Of a DNA stretch of 64,000 nt, positions 42,619 through 52,096 are shown piece by piece. How positions within the stretch are numbered: position 1 is the stretch's first letter; each line of letters starts with the position of its first letter. The position numbers and the translations under genes are program-made. This stretch comes from Bryobacteraceae bacterium. GTDB lineage: Bacteria > Acidobacteriota > Terriglobia > Bryobacterales > Bryobacteraceae. Under the pieces are notes generated by a model. That model was not told the origin of the DNA. It did not search any database and worked only from the letters and a program-made list of their open reading frames with translations. The stretch covers positions 2,852,001 to 2,916,000 of the forward strand of contig BPGE01000001.1 in NCBI GenBank assembly GCA_026002875.1, in the 5' to 3' direction.

Positions 42619-43373
42619 ACCCTTATCAGAGCAGCGCTACATTGACCACCGAAGAACGGGAGCGCCTGATCCTCGAGCACCTCCCGCAGGTCCGGCTCAT
42701 CGCGCGCCGGATTCACGAGCGGCTGCCGGAGAGCGTGCAGCTGGAGGATCTGGTGTCCACGGGGATTCTCGGTCTGATCGCCGCCATCGACCGCTACCGG
42801 CCTGACCAGAACGTCAAACTGAAAACCTACGCCGAGTACAAGATCCGCGGCGCCATTCTCGACAGCCTGCGGGGTCTGGACTGGGCGCCGCGCCAGCAGC
42901 GGCGCCGGAGCCGGATGATCGAGCAGGCCGTAGCGGTTCTCGAACAGAAGCTGAAACGGGCGCCGTCGGAGGAGGAAATCGCCGCCGAGCTCGGCGTTTC
43001 GCTCGAAGAGTATCAGGAATGGCTGTCGGACTCGCAGGGGCTTCACCTCGGAAGCCTGGACTCCGGCGCGGGCGAGGACGGCAACCGCGACCTGCTGCGG
43101 TTCGTGGCTGACGACGAATCGGAGTGGCCCTCGCAGGTGCTCGAGCGGAAGGAGTTGCATCGGCTGCTGAAGACCGCCATCTCCCGGATGCCGTACATCG
43201 AAAGGACGGTGCTCGGTCTGTACTACCAGGAGGAACTGACGCTGCGCGAGATCGCGAAAATCGTCAAGCTGCACGAGTCGCGCGTCTCGCAGCTCAAGAC
43301 GCAGGCCATTATCCGGCTGCGCGCCTTCCTGCGCAAACGCTGGCCGACGGACCGGCCAGGGGGCGCGCCGTGA
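42615..43373 (+). CDS. fliA: Flagellar sigma factor sigma-28 (FliA)
   Basis: The product (252 aa from ATG 42615, GAGGAG upstream) has region 2 (HLPQVRLIARRIHERLPESVQLEDLVSTGILGL in segments; KLKTYAEYKIRGAILDSLRGLD), region 3 (SEEEIAAELGVSLEEYQEW) and region 4 (LTLREIAKIVKLHESRVSQLKTQA). This is the FliA/WhiG class, which directs late flagellar genes such as flagellin; those are not in this window. The FlgM anti-sigma factor is not seen. Confidence 0.95.
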   Translation: MNPYQSSATLTTEERERLILEHLPQVRLIARRIHERLPESVQLEDLVSTGILGLIAAIDRYRPDQNVKLKTYAEYKIRGAILDSLRGLDWAPRQQRRRSRMIEQAVAVLEQKLKRAPSEEEIAAELGVSLEEYQEWLSDSQGLHLGSLDSGAGEDGNRDLLRFVADDESEWPSQVLERKELHRLLKTAISRMPYIERTVLGLYYQEELTLREIAKIVKLHESRVSQLKTQAIIRLRAFLRKRWPTDRPGGAP

Positions 43374-43468
43374 GTGCGATCCGGACCGGCCGGAGGAGGG
43401 GGAATGGCCTCGACGCTGAGGCCGGGCTGCGGCCCGTCTTCCGGGAAGGCGGGGCGAGAGCGATTTAA
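43370..43468 (+). CDS. Small linker frame after fliA
   Basis: A 32-codon frame starts with GTG in the fliA stop (GTGA overlap) and ends 24 nt before the next gene. Product Arg/Gly-rich (MSAIRTGRRRGNGLDAEAG). It keeps translation through most of the gap but is coupled only at its upstream end. Confidence 0.3.
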   Translation: MSAIRTGRRRGNGLDAEAGLRPVFREGGARAI

Positions 43469-43492
43469 GAAGACGGAGCCGGGAGGAAGACG

Positions 43493-44293
43493 ATGAAGAT
43501 CGCAGATTGGCTGGCGCAGGAGTGGGCGAGGCAGATCGGCCCCGCGCTGAGTTCGATGACCGGCGATGCCGTGCAGGCGGAAGTGTCCGGTGAGCCGGAG
43601 AGCCGTCCCGCGGGCGGCGCGCTCCATCTGGTCCGGCGGCTGCAGGAAGCGCCCGGGGCGGTGCTGCGGATCGCCGTCGCCCGGGATCTCTGGCAGGCGG
43701 CCGGACAGGCGGTGCTGCGCGGCGCCGATCTTCCGGCCGGGGAAGAAGAAGATGTCCGATCCGCGTTTCTGGAGGTCGTGCAGCAGTCGCTGGGGCAGTT
43801 GGCCGCCGCGCTGGGCCGGCGCCTGGGCCGCGAAGTCAATTGGGAGGAAGCGGACGCCGGGGCCGCGCCTGAGGAAAGCGGGGACTGGGCCGAGGTTGTC
43901 GTGACGGCGGGGGAGGACGTCTGGGGCAAGGCGTGGGTCTCCGCCACTCCGGAATTCATCCAGGACAGCGGCAGGGGGGATGCCGCCACAGAAAGAGCTC
44001 AGACGGAACCCGAGGAGACGCCCCAACGGCGGCGTCCCATGCTGGATCTGCTCATGGAGGTCGAACTGCCCGTGGGGGTGACGTTCGGCCGCACGCAGCT
44101 TCGATTGAAAGACGCCATCAAGCTGACCAGCGGCAGCATTGTGGAGCTGAACCGGAGCATCATCGAGCCGGTGGAGGTGATCGTCAACAACTGCGTCATC
44201 GCCCGCGGCGAGGTGGTCGTGGTGGAGGGCAATTACGGCGTCCGGATTCAGGAGATCGTGAGCCGCGAGGAGCGGCTGCGGACGCTGTTCTGA
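43493..44293 (+). CDS. FliN/FliY-type switch protein with long N-terminal region
   Basis: The product (266 aa) ends with a SpoA domain (LLMEVELPVGVTFGRTQLRLKDAIKL; GSIVELNRSIIEPVEVIVNNCVIARGEVVVVEGNYGVRI in segments). The N-terminal 150 residues include a helical segment with DVRSAFLEVVQQSLGQLAAALG, vaguely like CheC/FliY modules. It is probably a C-ring component, and may substitute in part for FliM, which is not present here. GGGAGGAA precedes the ATG. It is the last gene of the rightward flagellar set. Confidence 0.85.
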   Translation: MKIADWLAQEWARQIGPALSSMTGDAVQAEVSGEPESRPAGGALHLVRRLQEAPGAVLRIAVARDLWQAAGQAVLRGADLPAGEEEDVRSAFLEVVQQSLGQLAAALGRRLGREVNWEEADAGAAPEESGDWAEVVVTAGEDVWGKAWVSATPEFIQDSGRGDAATERAQTEPEETPQRRRPMLDLLMEVELPVGVTFGRTQLRLKDAIKLTSGSIVELNRSIIEPVEVIVNNCVIARGEVVVVEGNYGVRIQEIVSREERLRTLF

Positions 44294-44693
44294 CGCCCAG
44301 GCGCGCAGGGACGGATGGCGTGAGCGGGCTGGCCGGAGAACCCGCGGCAAAGCCCTGCCGGCGGAGCCCCTGCTGGCGGCGGCTCGGACCATCTGCTTCC
44401 GCGGTCACGGCCGCACGGGACCGGCAGGCGCGGGGCTCGGAACTGATAAATGGCTCCCGTGATCTGCGTCACGCATCGGGCGGCAGACCCCGGATTCACG
44501 GCATCCAGAACGCGAAGGAATCAAAATGGGAGGCGCTGATCAGCCTCTCGTATGGATCCTTCGCCGCGCTCCCGGTCCGGCCGGAATGGAGGCATTCTGA
44601 AGCGGGAAAAGTGCGAGAATTGAGACCGTCATTCACGAAAATCCAGCCATGAATTCCGCGGCCGCATCCGAGCGGAGAACGATGGTTGCCGCC
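44294..44693. other. 400-bp gap between convergent genes, nothing recognised
   Basis: The region lies between the ends of two convergent genes. It has no frame with a ribosome site or motif. GTGATCTGCGTCAC at 44459-44472 is a CRP/FNR-like inverted repeat but has no gene placed to use it. No clear terminator hairpin with a T run is seen. Confidence 0.5.
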
Positions 44694-45746
44694 TCAGTTG
44701 CCCCGCCCGCCGGAGCCGGCCCGGACGCCGCCAGCGCCGCCGACGCTGCCCCCGGCCGCGCCTCCCCCCCGGCTGCCGACGCTGCCTTCACCCGCTGCGG
44801 GTCCCGCTGGCGCAGAGGCCGACACCGGCGCAGACGGAGTGTAGGAAGGCGCCGCGCTGCGGACCGGAATCGAGCCCGCGAACGAGGGCGACCGCGGCTC
44901 AAAACCGCTGAAGGACGGCGCAGGGCGCGGCGGGAAATACACCTGATACACCGTGCCCGGCGTGTAGTAGGAATACCCGAACGGACTGATGACCGTGTCG
45001 CTCCACGGAACATAGGTGGCGAAGCCAAACAGCGGATTCCAGTACCACGTGCCACCCCGGAACGCGCTGGCCCCAAGCAGCGATCCGGCCTGCCGCGCCG
45101 CCGATACATTCGCCATGGCGATGTAGCCCGAGCGCCGCTTCGACCAGCGGTACAGCGAGTCGGTCTCTTTCTCCGGATCGAACCGCCTGACGGCCCACTG
45201 TCCGCCCTCGAGCTGCAGCGCCCTGCCCTGCCTGAGCTGTTGGGTCCAGCCCTGGCCCCTCGCTTCCGCCTGTCCGCGGAAGACCCGGATCCGCGGCGGC
45301 GCCGCATCGAAACGGTACAGCCCGGCCTTCTCCAGTTCGGCCTCGGCCTCGCCCAGCCTCACGATCACCGAGTTGTCGGGCAGCAGCTCGACGACGTCGA
45401 TCAACGCGCCCCCTTCCAGCAGCTCGACCTTCACCGAGGACAGCCGGTTCGAATGGAGCTGAATGGCGCTGGACTCGCCCATGCGCAGAAACGCCCCCGG
45501 CGTCAGCAGCACTTCGGCGCGGCCCTCCTCCGTGCGGAGAATCTGGCCCTCTTTCATGGACAGGATCTCATTCGGCTTCGGCTCGACGCGCTGAGGCGCG
45601 CCGCTGCGCCCGTCGGAGAAGAACACGTCGCCTTCGGCGACATTGATCATGCCGGCGCGGGCGGAGATGGCGTTTTGCGCGAACGCCGCACCCGAAAGCA
45701 GCAACCCGGCGGCGCCGGCGATCCAGAACTTCCATCCAGGTCTCAT
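44694..45746 (-). CDS. FecR-domain protein with Gly/Ser/Pro-rich tail
   Basis: The product (350 aa from ATG 45746, AAGGA upstream) has a signal peptide (FWIAGAAGLLLSGAAFAQ), then a FecR-like beta-rich domain (VAEGDVFFSDGRSGAPQRVEPKP, ILRTEEGRAEVLLTPGAFLRMGESSAIQL in pieces) up to about residue 200. The C-terminal 100 residues are rich in Ser, Ala, Pro and Gly with YYTPGTVYQVYFPPRP. FecR domains bind peptidoglycan or form beta-strand scaffolds in the periplasm and are common in acidobacteria. Function unknown. It is the last gene of the leftward kinase/regulator set. Confidence 0.75.
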   Translation of the reverse strand: MRPGWKFWIAGAAGLLLSGAAFAQNAISARAGMINVAEGDVFFSDGRSGAPQRVEPKPNEILSMKEGQILRTEEGRAEVLLTPGAFLRMGESSAIQLHSNRLSSVKVELLEGGALIDVVELLPDNSVIVRLGEAEAELEKAGLYRFDAAPPRIRVFRGQAEARGQGWTQQLRQGRALQLEGGQWAVRRFDPEKETDSLYRWSKRRSGYIAMANVSAARQAGSLLGASAFRGGTWYWNPLFGFATYVPWSDTVISPFGYSYYTPGTVYQVYFPPRPAPSFSGFEPRSPSFAGSIPVRSAAPSYTPSAPVSASAPAGPAAGEGSVGSRGGGAAGGSVGGAGGVRAGSGGRGN

Positions 45747-45841
45747 GAGGCAGTCCTTTCCGTCACGCTGCACAATCCGGCCGCCCGGTTGGACGGCGCC
45801 GGCCGGGCCGGCGTTGCAGGGAAATCGGCCGCGGGGTCCAA

Positions 45842-46129
45842 TCAGGCGATCCGCTCGAAGGTGGAGATGCGCGCCTCGCCCCCGGCCAGCTCCGGCAGCA
45901 ACGCGGACAGCCGTTCCAGATGCGGCGTGGCCAGGTGCCGGTCCAGCGCCTCGCGCGAGGTCCAGTTCTCGTAGAACAGGAAATGACCGGGGCTGTCAGT
46001 CGATACGTGAAGGTCGTACTGGAGGCAGCCCTCCTCGGCGCGGGTCGGCTCGACCAGGCGCAACAGCTCTTCGCGGAGGCGCTGCTCGCAGCCGGGTTTG
46101 GCGATGATTTCGGCGACAACGGTCAGCAT
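45842..46129 (-). CDS. ABM-family monooxygenase (YgiN-like)
   Basis: The product (95 aa) is a dimeric ferredoxin-like ABM domain: LTVVAEIIAKPGCEQRLREELLRLVEPTRAEEGCLQYDLH (as separate strands and helices), DSPGHFLFYENWTSREALDRHLATPHL. Members act as quinol monooxygenases or in antibiotic biosynthesis. Strong GGGAGA ribosome site. It lies 22 bp after the regulator gene. Confidence 0.85.
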   Translation of the reverse strand: MLTVVAEIIAKPGCEQRLREELLRLVEPTRAEEGCLQYDLHVSTDSPGHFLFYENWTSREALDRHLATPHLERLSALLPELAGGEARISTFERIA

Positions 46130-46151
46130 GGGGATCTCCCTTCGATTCCGG

Positions 46152-47612
46152 TCAGGACGACCGCTTGCGGATCGGGATGCCGAGCCGCTTGATCTTCTGG
46201 TTCAGAGTGGACAGCGGAATCCGCAGCAGCGCGGCGGCCTCCGTCTGCGAGTAGTTGGTCTCTTCCAGCGCCTCGATGATGGTGCGCGCTTCGAAATCAG
46301 CCACTTTCTCAAACAGCGAGGCGTCCGGCGGCAGCGCGCCGGCGCGTTCGGCCGTGCGCACTCCGGTCGATTGCAGCAGCTGCTCGGGCAGCACGCTCAC
46401 CGGCACCACCTCGCTGGTGGCCAGCACGACGGCGCGCTCGACGGCGTTTTCGAGCTCCCGCACATTGCCCGGCCAGTGGTAATCCATCAGCAGGTGCATC
46501 GCTTCGGGCTCGAACCGGAGCGTCGAACGGCCCTCGGCATCGAGAAACTTGTTGTTCTCGCGGCAGTAGACCTGGAAAAAATGATCCACCAGCAGCGGAA
46601 TGTCTTCGCGGCGCTCGCGCAGCGGCGGCAGGTGGATGTTGATGACATTCAGCCGGTAGTAAAGGTCCTGGCGGAACCGGCCTTCTTCGACGAGCCGCGC
46701 GAGGTCCGCGTTGGTCGCGGCAAGAATGCGCACGTCGACACGGATGGTCTCGGCCGAGCCGACAGGCATGAACTCGCGCTCCTGAATCACGCGCAGAAGC
46801 TTCACCTGCATGTCGGGCGTCAGCGTTCCGATCTCGTCGAAGAAGATCGTTCCGTGATTCGCGGTTTCGAAATAGCCGCGCCGGTTGGCCACCGCGCCGG
46901 TGAAGGCGCCCTTGACGTGGCCGAAGAGCGTGGATTCGAGCAGGTCGGGCGGCAGCGAGCCCGAGTTGACGCCCACGAACGGCTTGTCGGCGCGCGGCGA
47001 GTTGGCGTGAATCGCCTTGGCGATCAGCTCCTTGCCCGTGCCCGTCTCGCCCGTGATCAGAATGTTGCTCTTCGACGGCGCCACCTGCGCCACCAGGTCG
47101 AGCACGCGCAGCATGCGCTCGCTCTTGCCGACGATGTTCGGGAACGCATAGCGCTGCTTCAGCGCGCGCCGCAGCTCGCGGTTTTCGCGCTCCAGCCGCG
47201 TCCGCGCGATCTGGCGGTCGATTTCGATCAGGAGCTTCTCGTTGTCCCAGGGCTTGGAGAAGTAATCGTTGGCGCCTGATTTCAGCGCCTCGACGGCCAC
47301 TTCCACCGAGCCGTAGGCCGTGATGAGAAACACGGGCGTCTCGCGGTCGCGTTTGCGGATTTCGTCCAGAACCTCGAAGCCGGAGCGGTCCGGCATCATG
47401 AGGTCGAGCAGGACGAGGTCGAAGACGCCGGACTCGAAGCGGCGCAGCCCCTCGGCCGCGTTTTCGGCCGCAGCCACCGAGTAGCCTTCGCCCTCGAGCA
47501 GGATCTGGAGCGACTCCCGGATGTCGGCTTCGTCGTCGACGACCAGAATGCGGCCGCGCGGGGAGGGCGCCGCGGCGCCGGGCGCGAGGATTTCCTGTTC
47601 AGGCAGAGGCAT
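46152..47612 (-). CDS. NtrC-type sigma-54 response regulator
   Basis: The product (486 aa) has a receiver domain (about 20-135) with acidic pair DD26-27 and phospho-acceptor Asp70 in LVLLDLMMPDRSG, an AAA+ domain with Walker A GETGTGKE, an intact GAFTGA loop and Walker B FFDEIGTL, WPGNVREL, and a C-terminal Fis helix-turn-helix (TEAAALLRIPLSTLNQKI). It is the partner of the upstream kinase (the genes overlap by 14 nt). Targets unknown; the flagellar sigma-54 promoters are one option. Confidence 0.95.
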   Translation of the reverse strand: MPLPEQEILAPGAAAPSPRGRILVVDDEADIRESLQILLEGEGYSVAAAENAAEGLRRFESGVFDLVLLDLMMPDRSGFEVLDEIRKRDRETPVFLITAYGSVEVAVEALKSGANDYFSKPWDNEKLLIEIDRQIARTRLERENRELRRALKQRYAFPNIVGKSERMLRVLDLVAQVAPSKSNILITGETGTGKELIAKAIHANSPRADKPFVGVNSGSLPPDLLESTLFGHVKGAFTGAVANRRGYFETANHGTIFFDEIGTLTPDMQVKLLRVIQEREFMPVGSAETIRVDVRILAATNADLARLVEEGRFRQDLYYRLNVINIHLPPLRERREDIPLLVDHFFQVYCRENNKFLDAEGRSTLRFEPEAMHLLMDYHWPGNVRELENAVERAVVLATSEVVPVSVLPEQLLQSTGVRTAERAGALPPDASLFEKVADFEARTIIEALEETNYSQTEAAALLRIPLSTLNQKIKRLGIPIRKRSS

Positions 47613-50532
47613 CCGCAGTCTTCCGGTTCACGGCGGGGAATTCGAGCCGGAACACCGCGCCGCCGGAAGGCAGCGACCCGGCTTCGATCAGGCCGCCATG
47701 CTCTTCCACAATGCCATAACTGACGCTCAGGCCGAGACCCGTGCCCTTCCGCGCCCCCTTGGTCGTGAAAAACGGATCGAAGATCCGCGGAAGGTGCTCG
47801 GGCGGAATGCCGGGCCCCGTGTCGCGCACCTCCACGCGCACCGTCGCGCCGTCGGAGGCCGTGCGCAGCACCAGGCGCCGCGGCGCTCCCGGAGGCAGGT
47901 CCGCCATCGCGTCGCGGGCGTTCAGCAGCAGGTTCAGGAACACCTGCTGCAGCTTGCCCGTGTTGCCGCGGATCGGCGGCGCGTCCGGCGCCAGCTCGTA
48001 GACGACTTCGATGCCGTTCTTTTCCAGCTGATGCTCGAGCAGGGAGACCGTGTCGCGGATCACGCGGTTCAGGTCCAGCGGCTCGAACTCGGTGCCGGAA
48101 GTGCGCGAGAAATTCAGCAGCGAGTTGACGATCTCGGAGGCGCGGAACGTCTGCCGCGCAATCTTGTCCAGCAGGCGCGTCTTCTGCTCGTCTCCCATCA
48201 GCTGCTTGGCCAGCATCTGCGCGTAGGTCGAGATGACGGCCAGCGGCGTGTTCACTTCATGCGCGACGCCCGCCGCCAGCAGGCCGATCGAGCTCAGCTT
48301 GTCGGCCTGAATGAGCCGCCGCTCCAGTTCTTCGCGCTCCGTGACGTCGTCGAAGATGATCAGCCGTCCGATCCTCTGGCCGTCCCTGGTCACCAGCGGG
48401 GCGATGGCCAGGTTCACAATGGCGTCGCGCGGCTCCGCCTGCCCGCCGCCATCGCCGTTGCCTCCGGAACCGGACCTCTGCAGCGACGAGCGCCGCAGCG
48501 CGATCTTGTACAGCTGATGCACCTCGGTCTCCGCGCGCAGGGCGTCGAAATGCACGGCCAGCTCGGGCGGGAACAGCTCGCCGAGACGGCGCCCGAGCGC
48601 AGCCGAGCGAGGCACTCCGGTCAGCCGTTCCAGCTGCGAATTCCAGCTTTCCACGCGGTCTTCGAGATCGGCGGCGAGGATGCCGACGTTGATCGACTCG
48701 ACGATGTTCTCGCTGAACTCTTTCAGCCGCTCGTACTGCTCCACTTTGTCCGCCAGCGAGCGGTACAGCCGCGCGTTTTCGACCGCCATGGCGATGTAGC
48801 CGGACAGCGAGATCAGCAGGTCGATGTCCTCCGACGTGAGGAAGTCGCCCTTGGTCGTGCGGCTGACGCCCAGCCACGCCAGCGTGCGCCCGCGGAAACG
48901 GCAGGGAAGGTAGTAGGTGAGATCCAGCAGCGCCAGCGTCTCGCGCACCGGCGGAGGCAGCCGGCGCGAAACGATGTCGAGCGCATGCTGCGTGCGTTCA
49001 AAAAACAGGTAGGGCTCCTGCGGCGATTCGGGCAGGAAGGACAGATCGAGCGGCTCCTTCTGCAGGTGCAGCAGCGCGCCGTCGCGGTCCAGGGCCGAGT
49101 GCAGGCGGAAACCGCCGTCTTCCTTCGACAGAAAGAACGCCACATGGTCCACCGACAGCGTCGACAGCAGCCTCTCGCCCACGCTGCGCAGCGTCCGGTC
49201 GAGATCCATTTCGGAGGTCAGCTCGCGGGCGAAGCTCAGCAGCGTGCGGCGGTGATCGAAACGGTCCTTGTAAAAGACATGGCGGTCGAGCTGCTCCTGA
49301 ATCCAGTGCCGCAGCGGCTCGAACACCAGCGCCGCGATCAGCACCAGCAGCATCACCGCCGTGGGGCTGAGCTCCTCGCGCCGCCCCAGCGCGTAGACGA
49401 GCAGCGAAACGATACCCAGCACCGCCAGCGTCGCCAGCAGGTACACATAACCCTGCTGGAAGATGATGTCGACGTCCATCAGGCGGTAGCGCAGGATGGC
49501 GTACGCCCACGCCAGGGGCAGGAAGGCCAGGAACAGCACGCTCAGCCGCATCGTCTCCGTCGGCACGAGCCCGGCAGCGAAGGGCGCGGCGTAGAACAGC
49601 GTGAACGGAACCATGCCCGCCAGCGCGCCGTTGCGCAGCCATTTCAGCTGCTGCCGCTGAATCGGATCCTCCGCCCGGCGGAAGTTCCAGTGCAACAGCG
49701 CCGCTCCGGCCAGGTAGCAGGCCGAGTACAGCCCCAGCCAGATGCGGTCCAGCAGCCAGGACAGCTCCACCAGAGGCACGGCGCTGCGCACCACGCCGGC
49801 GGCGAAGCCCAGCTGCAGCACGATCAGCGAGACGGCAGGCAGATAGATCGACACGACGTGGCGCAGCGGGAACGCCCGGCGGCCTTCCGGAAAGGTGAGG
49901 CAGAAATGCAGGAACAGGGCCGGCGCCAGCAGCCCGGCGACAACATTGGCGGCGTAAACGGCCGTGTCAAAGGCGTTCAGCTTGCCCGTGTAGTGGAAAC
50001 TGTGGAGAATGAAGCTGGCCAGGCACAGCAGATAGAAGTGCAGCGCCTTGGGCGCGCGGTTGCGGCGGAAGAAGACAAACAGGCCGATGATCAGGTACGC
50101 CGCCCCAACCGCATACTGCGCGTAGAGAGCGCGGTCGCGGTTGGCGTCGGCCACGATCACCTTGGCCGAGATCTCCACGCCGCCCCGCTCCAGCGTGTAG
50201 CCCGCCTTGCCCCAGACTCCCGTGCGGAACAGAAGCTGGACCACGTCGGTCGCCTGGCGCACTTCCACCGCGGGGGCGTTCTCAATCGGCGCGATCCTCA
50301 GCAGCACGTCCCCGGGCCGGATTCCCGCCCTGTCCGCGGGTCCGCCCGGCCGGACATAAACCGCCACCACGCGCGATCCCCCGCCCTGCGCGGAGTCCAT
50401 CCACGTCGCGCCGTCTTCAGGCAGGTGGTAGCGCCGCTGCTGCTGGTAGTTGATGCCGGCGCAGATGATCGCCGTCAGCGTCAGCACCACGAGCAACGCG
50501 CCAAGGAACTGGCTTTTCAGTCCCTGTTCCAC
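47599..50532 (-). CDS. Sensor histidine kinase with PDZ, multi-span membrane, GAF and PAS domains
   Basis: The product (977 aa from GTG 50532, GGAG upstream; an alternative GTG lies at 50544) has a first membrane helix ([20 protein letters not shown]), a PDZ-like domain (about 45-125: [21 protein letters not shown]) probably outside the membrane, then about seven or eight helices (to about 370). A GAF domain (about 400-560), a PAS domain (about 590-700) and a histidine-kinase core follow: H-box with His758 in [12 protein letters not shown], and HATPase motifs [19 protein letters not shown] and [10 protein letters not shown]-like. PDZ on a kinase can sense peptides or unfolded proteins; the ligand is unknown. 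It is coupled to the NtrC-type regulator. Confidence 0.9.
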   Translation of the reverse strand: MEQGLKSQFLGALLVVLTLTAIICAGINYQQQRRYHLPEDGATWMDSAQGGGSRVVAVYVRPGGPADRAGIRPGDVLLRIAPIENAPAVEVRQATDVVQLLFRTGVWGKAGYTLERGGVEISAKVIVADANRDRALYAQYAVGAAYLIIGLFVFFRRNRAPKALHFYLLCLASFILHSFHYTGKLNAFDTAVYAANVVAGLLAPALFLHFCLTFPEGRRAFPLRHVVSIYLPAVSLIVLQLGFAAGVVRSAVPLVELSWLLDRIWLGLYSACYLAGAALLHWNFRRAEDPIQRQQLKWLRNGALAGMVPFTLFYAAPFAAGLVPTETMRLSVLFLAFLPLAWAYAILRYRLMDVDIIFQQGYVYLLATLAVLGIVSLLVYALGRREELSPTAVMLLVLIAALVFEPLRHWIQEQLDRHVFYKDRFDHRRTLLSFARELTSEMDLDRTLRSVGERLLSTLSVDHVAFFLSKEDGGFRLHSALDRDGALLHLQKEPLDLSFLPESPQEPYLFFERTQHALDIVSRRLPPPVRETLALLDLTYYLPCRFRGRTLAWLGVSRTTKGDFLTSEDIDLLISLSGYIAMAVENARLYRSLADKVEQYERLKEFSENIVESINVGILAADLEDRVESWNSQLERLTGVPRSAALGRRLGELFPPELAVHFDALRAETEVHQLYKIALRRSSLQRSGSGGNGDGGGQAEPRDAIVNLAIAPLVTRDGQRIGRLIIFDDVTEREELERRLIQADKLSSIGLLAAGVAHEVNTPLAVISTYAQMLAKQLMGDEQKTRLLDKIARQTFRASEIVNSLLNFSRTSGTEFEPLDLNRVIRDTVSLLEHQLEKNGIEVVYELAPDAPPIRGNTGKLQQVFLNLLLNARDAMADLPPGAPRRLVLRTASDGATVRVEVRDTGPGIPPEHLPRIFDPFFTTKGARKGTGLGLSVSYGIVEEHGGLIEAGSLPSGGAVFRLEFPAVNRKTADASA

Positions 50533-50723
50533 CTCACACTCCACAGGCGGCCGGCTTGGGAAGACACTCTACCCGGCTGTCTGAATGCAAGTCGAGTGCC
50601 ATCTTTGAAGACCGCCTGCTATTCCCAGCCTACACCCGAACCGTGTGAATGCAAAGGGAAAATCCACCACCGGGGGCGCGCGCTGAAATATTGAAAATCA
50701 GAATCGCCGTTTCAAAATCCGGA

Positions 50724-50738
50724 CCCGCCCGTGGCGGG
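50724..50738 (-). terminator. Hairpin terminator after the ATP-grasp-like gene
   Basis: CCCGCC (50724-50729) pairs with GGCGGG (50733-50738) across a CGT loop, just after the leftward gene's stop. In the minus direction the stem is followed by CCGGATTTTG, a short T run. Confidence 0.5.
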
Positions 50739-50743
50739 ACGAC

Positions 50744-52096
50744 TCACTTCGACTCGAGAATCAGGGCAGGCGCCATGCCGGCGGCGGAGGAGAACCCGCC
50801 TCCCGGAGGCGAAAGCCGCGCCGAAAAGCCGTGAACCTTGCCCAGGAAGAAGTGCGGCGAAACATCGGCGATCATGTCTCGGTAGGTCAGCTCCCCGAAA
50901 TAGTCCAGCGGGAACGGCGCCGCCGGCGACTCCACCCGCTCCTGCACGACGTAAGGGAAGCGCAGCGCCGTGCGCAGGGCGCGCTCCCAGGCGGCATCGT
51001 CGACGCGGGCGCCGTCGGTGGCATGCAGTTCGCTCGTGTCTTCATTCGGGCGCAGCACAAGGCGCGTCCGGTTCTTCAGAATGAAGTCCACCAGATCCAC
51101 CGTTTCCCCGTGCCACGTGGTCTTGCCCTGCACGACCACGCGCGTCTCCGGAATCGTGCTGCGGATCGCCTTGCGCTCGTCGGCGGGGAACGAGGCGGTC
51201 AGGCTCTCGTCGGTCAACAGCGCCAGCAGAGCCCGCTTGCGCAGAACCTCGGCCCGGAAGCTGTTCACCAGGCAGACCTTGCGCTGCTGGCAGGCCTTCA
51301 CCAGCGGATGCGACAGGTCGTACCGCATCAGCAGATCCTGCGCTTTCAGCCCGCGCAGCACCAGATCGATCCGCCGGCCGCCCCGCCTCAGCACGCCGCC
51401 AGAAAACTCGAGTTCATCCGGGATAACGCGGCTGGCCTCCAGCCCCTGCGCCCGCAGGAACTCTTCCAGCAACGCATCCTCGCGCGACTCGCCCGCCCCC
51501 AGGGGCCCCGGAAAGTCCAGAATGGCCACCGACGGCTTGCCCGTGCCTCCAAATTCCTTCCACGCCTTCAACAGACTCGTCACCAGCGGCTTGGCGCCCG
51601 GCGGCCGCGAGACCTTGTACCGCTTCCGGAACAGCTTCATCGGCGCCGATTCCAGAAACACATCGGCCAGCACGTCGCTCGCCACGGCGCCCCGGGGCAG
51701 GTCCGCGCGCGGCGACGACAGATGAAGATGTCCGTTCGACACCACCGCTTCCAGGACGGAGGCCACTGCGGGAGTCGAGTATCCCGGGTCGAGCGAGACC
51801 AGCATCCGCTCCCCCGGCAGAAGAGCGAGCCTGGACATCACGCCCGGGTCGGACAGGGCCAGCTGGTTCACCCGCTGAATGGCCCGCGCCAGCGCTTCCG
51901 CGTTCGCAGCCAGGCTTTCATACTGACGGCGCGTCAGAAAATGGGGCCGCAGCACCGGCGAGACGCCGCCGCCGCTGCCCTCCAGACCGCGCTGGCGCAT
52001 CTGCTCGCGGACTTCCTCTTTCCACGGCGACCCGGCGGCGTTCAGCTCTTCCAGAATCCGGTGATAGCGGGCGATCGCCTCGCTCAGCAGTGTCAT
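50744..52096 (-). CDS. Possible circularly permuted ATP-grasp-like protein of unknown function
   Basis: The product (450 aa) has the feature pair DLVLRGLKAQDLLMRYDLSHPLVKACQQRKVCLVNSF in pieces and RTRLVLRPNEDTSELHATDG, which resemble glutathionylspermidine-synthase/circularly permuted ATP-grasp proteins that I recall in acidobacteria. No firm catalytic motif was located. A helical N-terminus precedes it. It starts with an ATG at 52096 in an AT-richer region. It is not clearly part of an operon; the sensor kinase gene lies 211 bp downstream. Confidence 0.5.
   Translation of the reverse strand: MTLLSEAIARYHRILEELNAAGSPWKEEVREQMRQRGLEGSGGGVSPVLRPHFLTRRQYESLAANAEALARAIQRVNQLALSDPGVMSRLALLPGERMLVSLDPGYSTPAVASVLEAVVSNGHLHLSSPRADLPRGAVASDVLADVFLESAPMKLFRKRYKVSRPPGAKPLVTSLLKAWKEFGGTGKPSVAILDFPGPLGAGESREDALLEEFLRAQGLEASRVIPDELEFSGGVLRRGGRRIDLVLRGLKAQDLLMRYDLSHPLVKACQQRKVCLVNSFRAEVLRKRALLALLTDESLTASFPADERKAIRSTIPETRVVVQGKTTWHGETVDLVDFILKNRTRLVLRPNEDTSELHATDGARVDDAAWERALRTALRFPYVVQERVESPAAPFPLDYFGELTYRDMIADVSPHFFLGKVHGFSARLSPPGGGFSSAAGMAPALILESK

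Noticed and set aside
44459-44472. CRP/FNR-like inverted repeat GTGATCTGCGTCAC
   Set aside because: It lies between convergent genes with no promoter or start near it, so a regulatory role cannot be supported.
47521-50694. 1057-codon plus-strand frame opposite the sensor kinase
   Set aside because: It is the antisense reading of the kinase gene with His/Gln/Arg-rich product and no domain.
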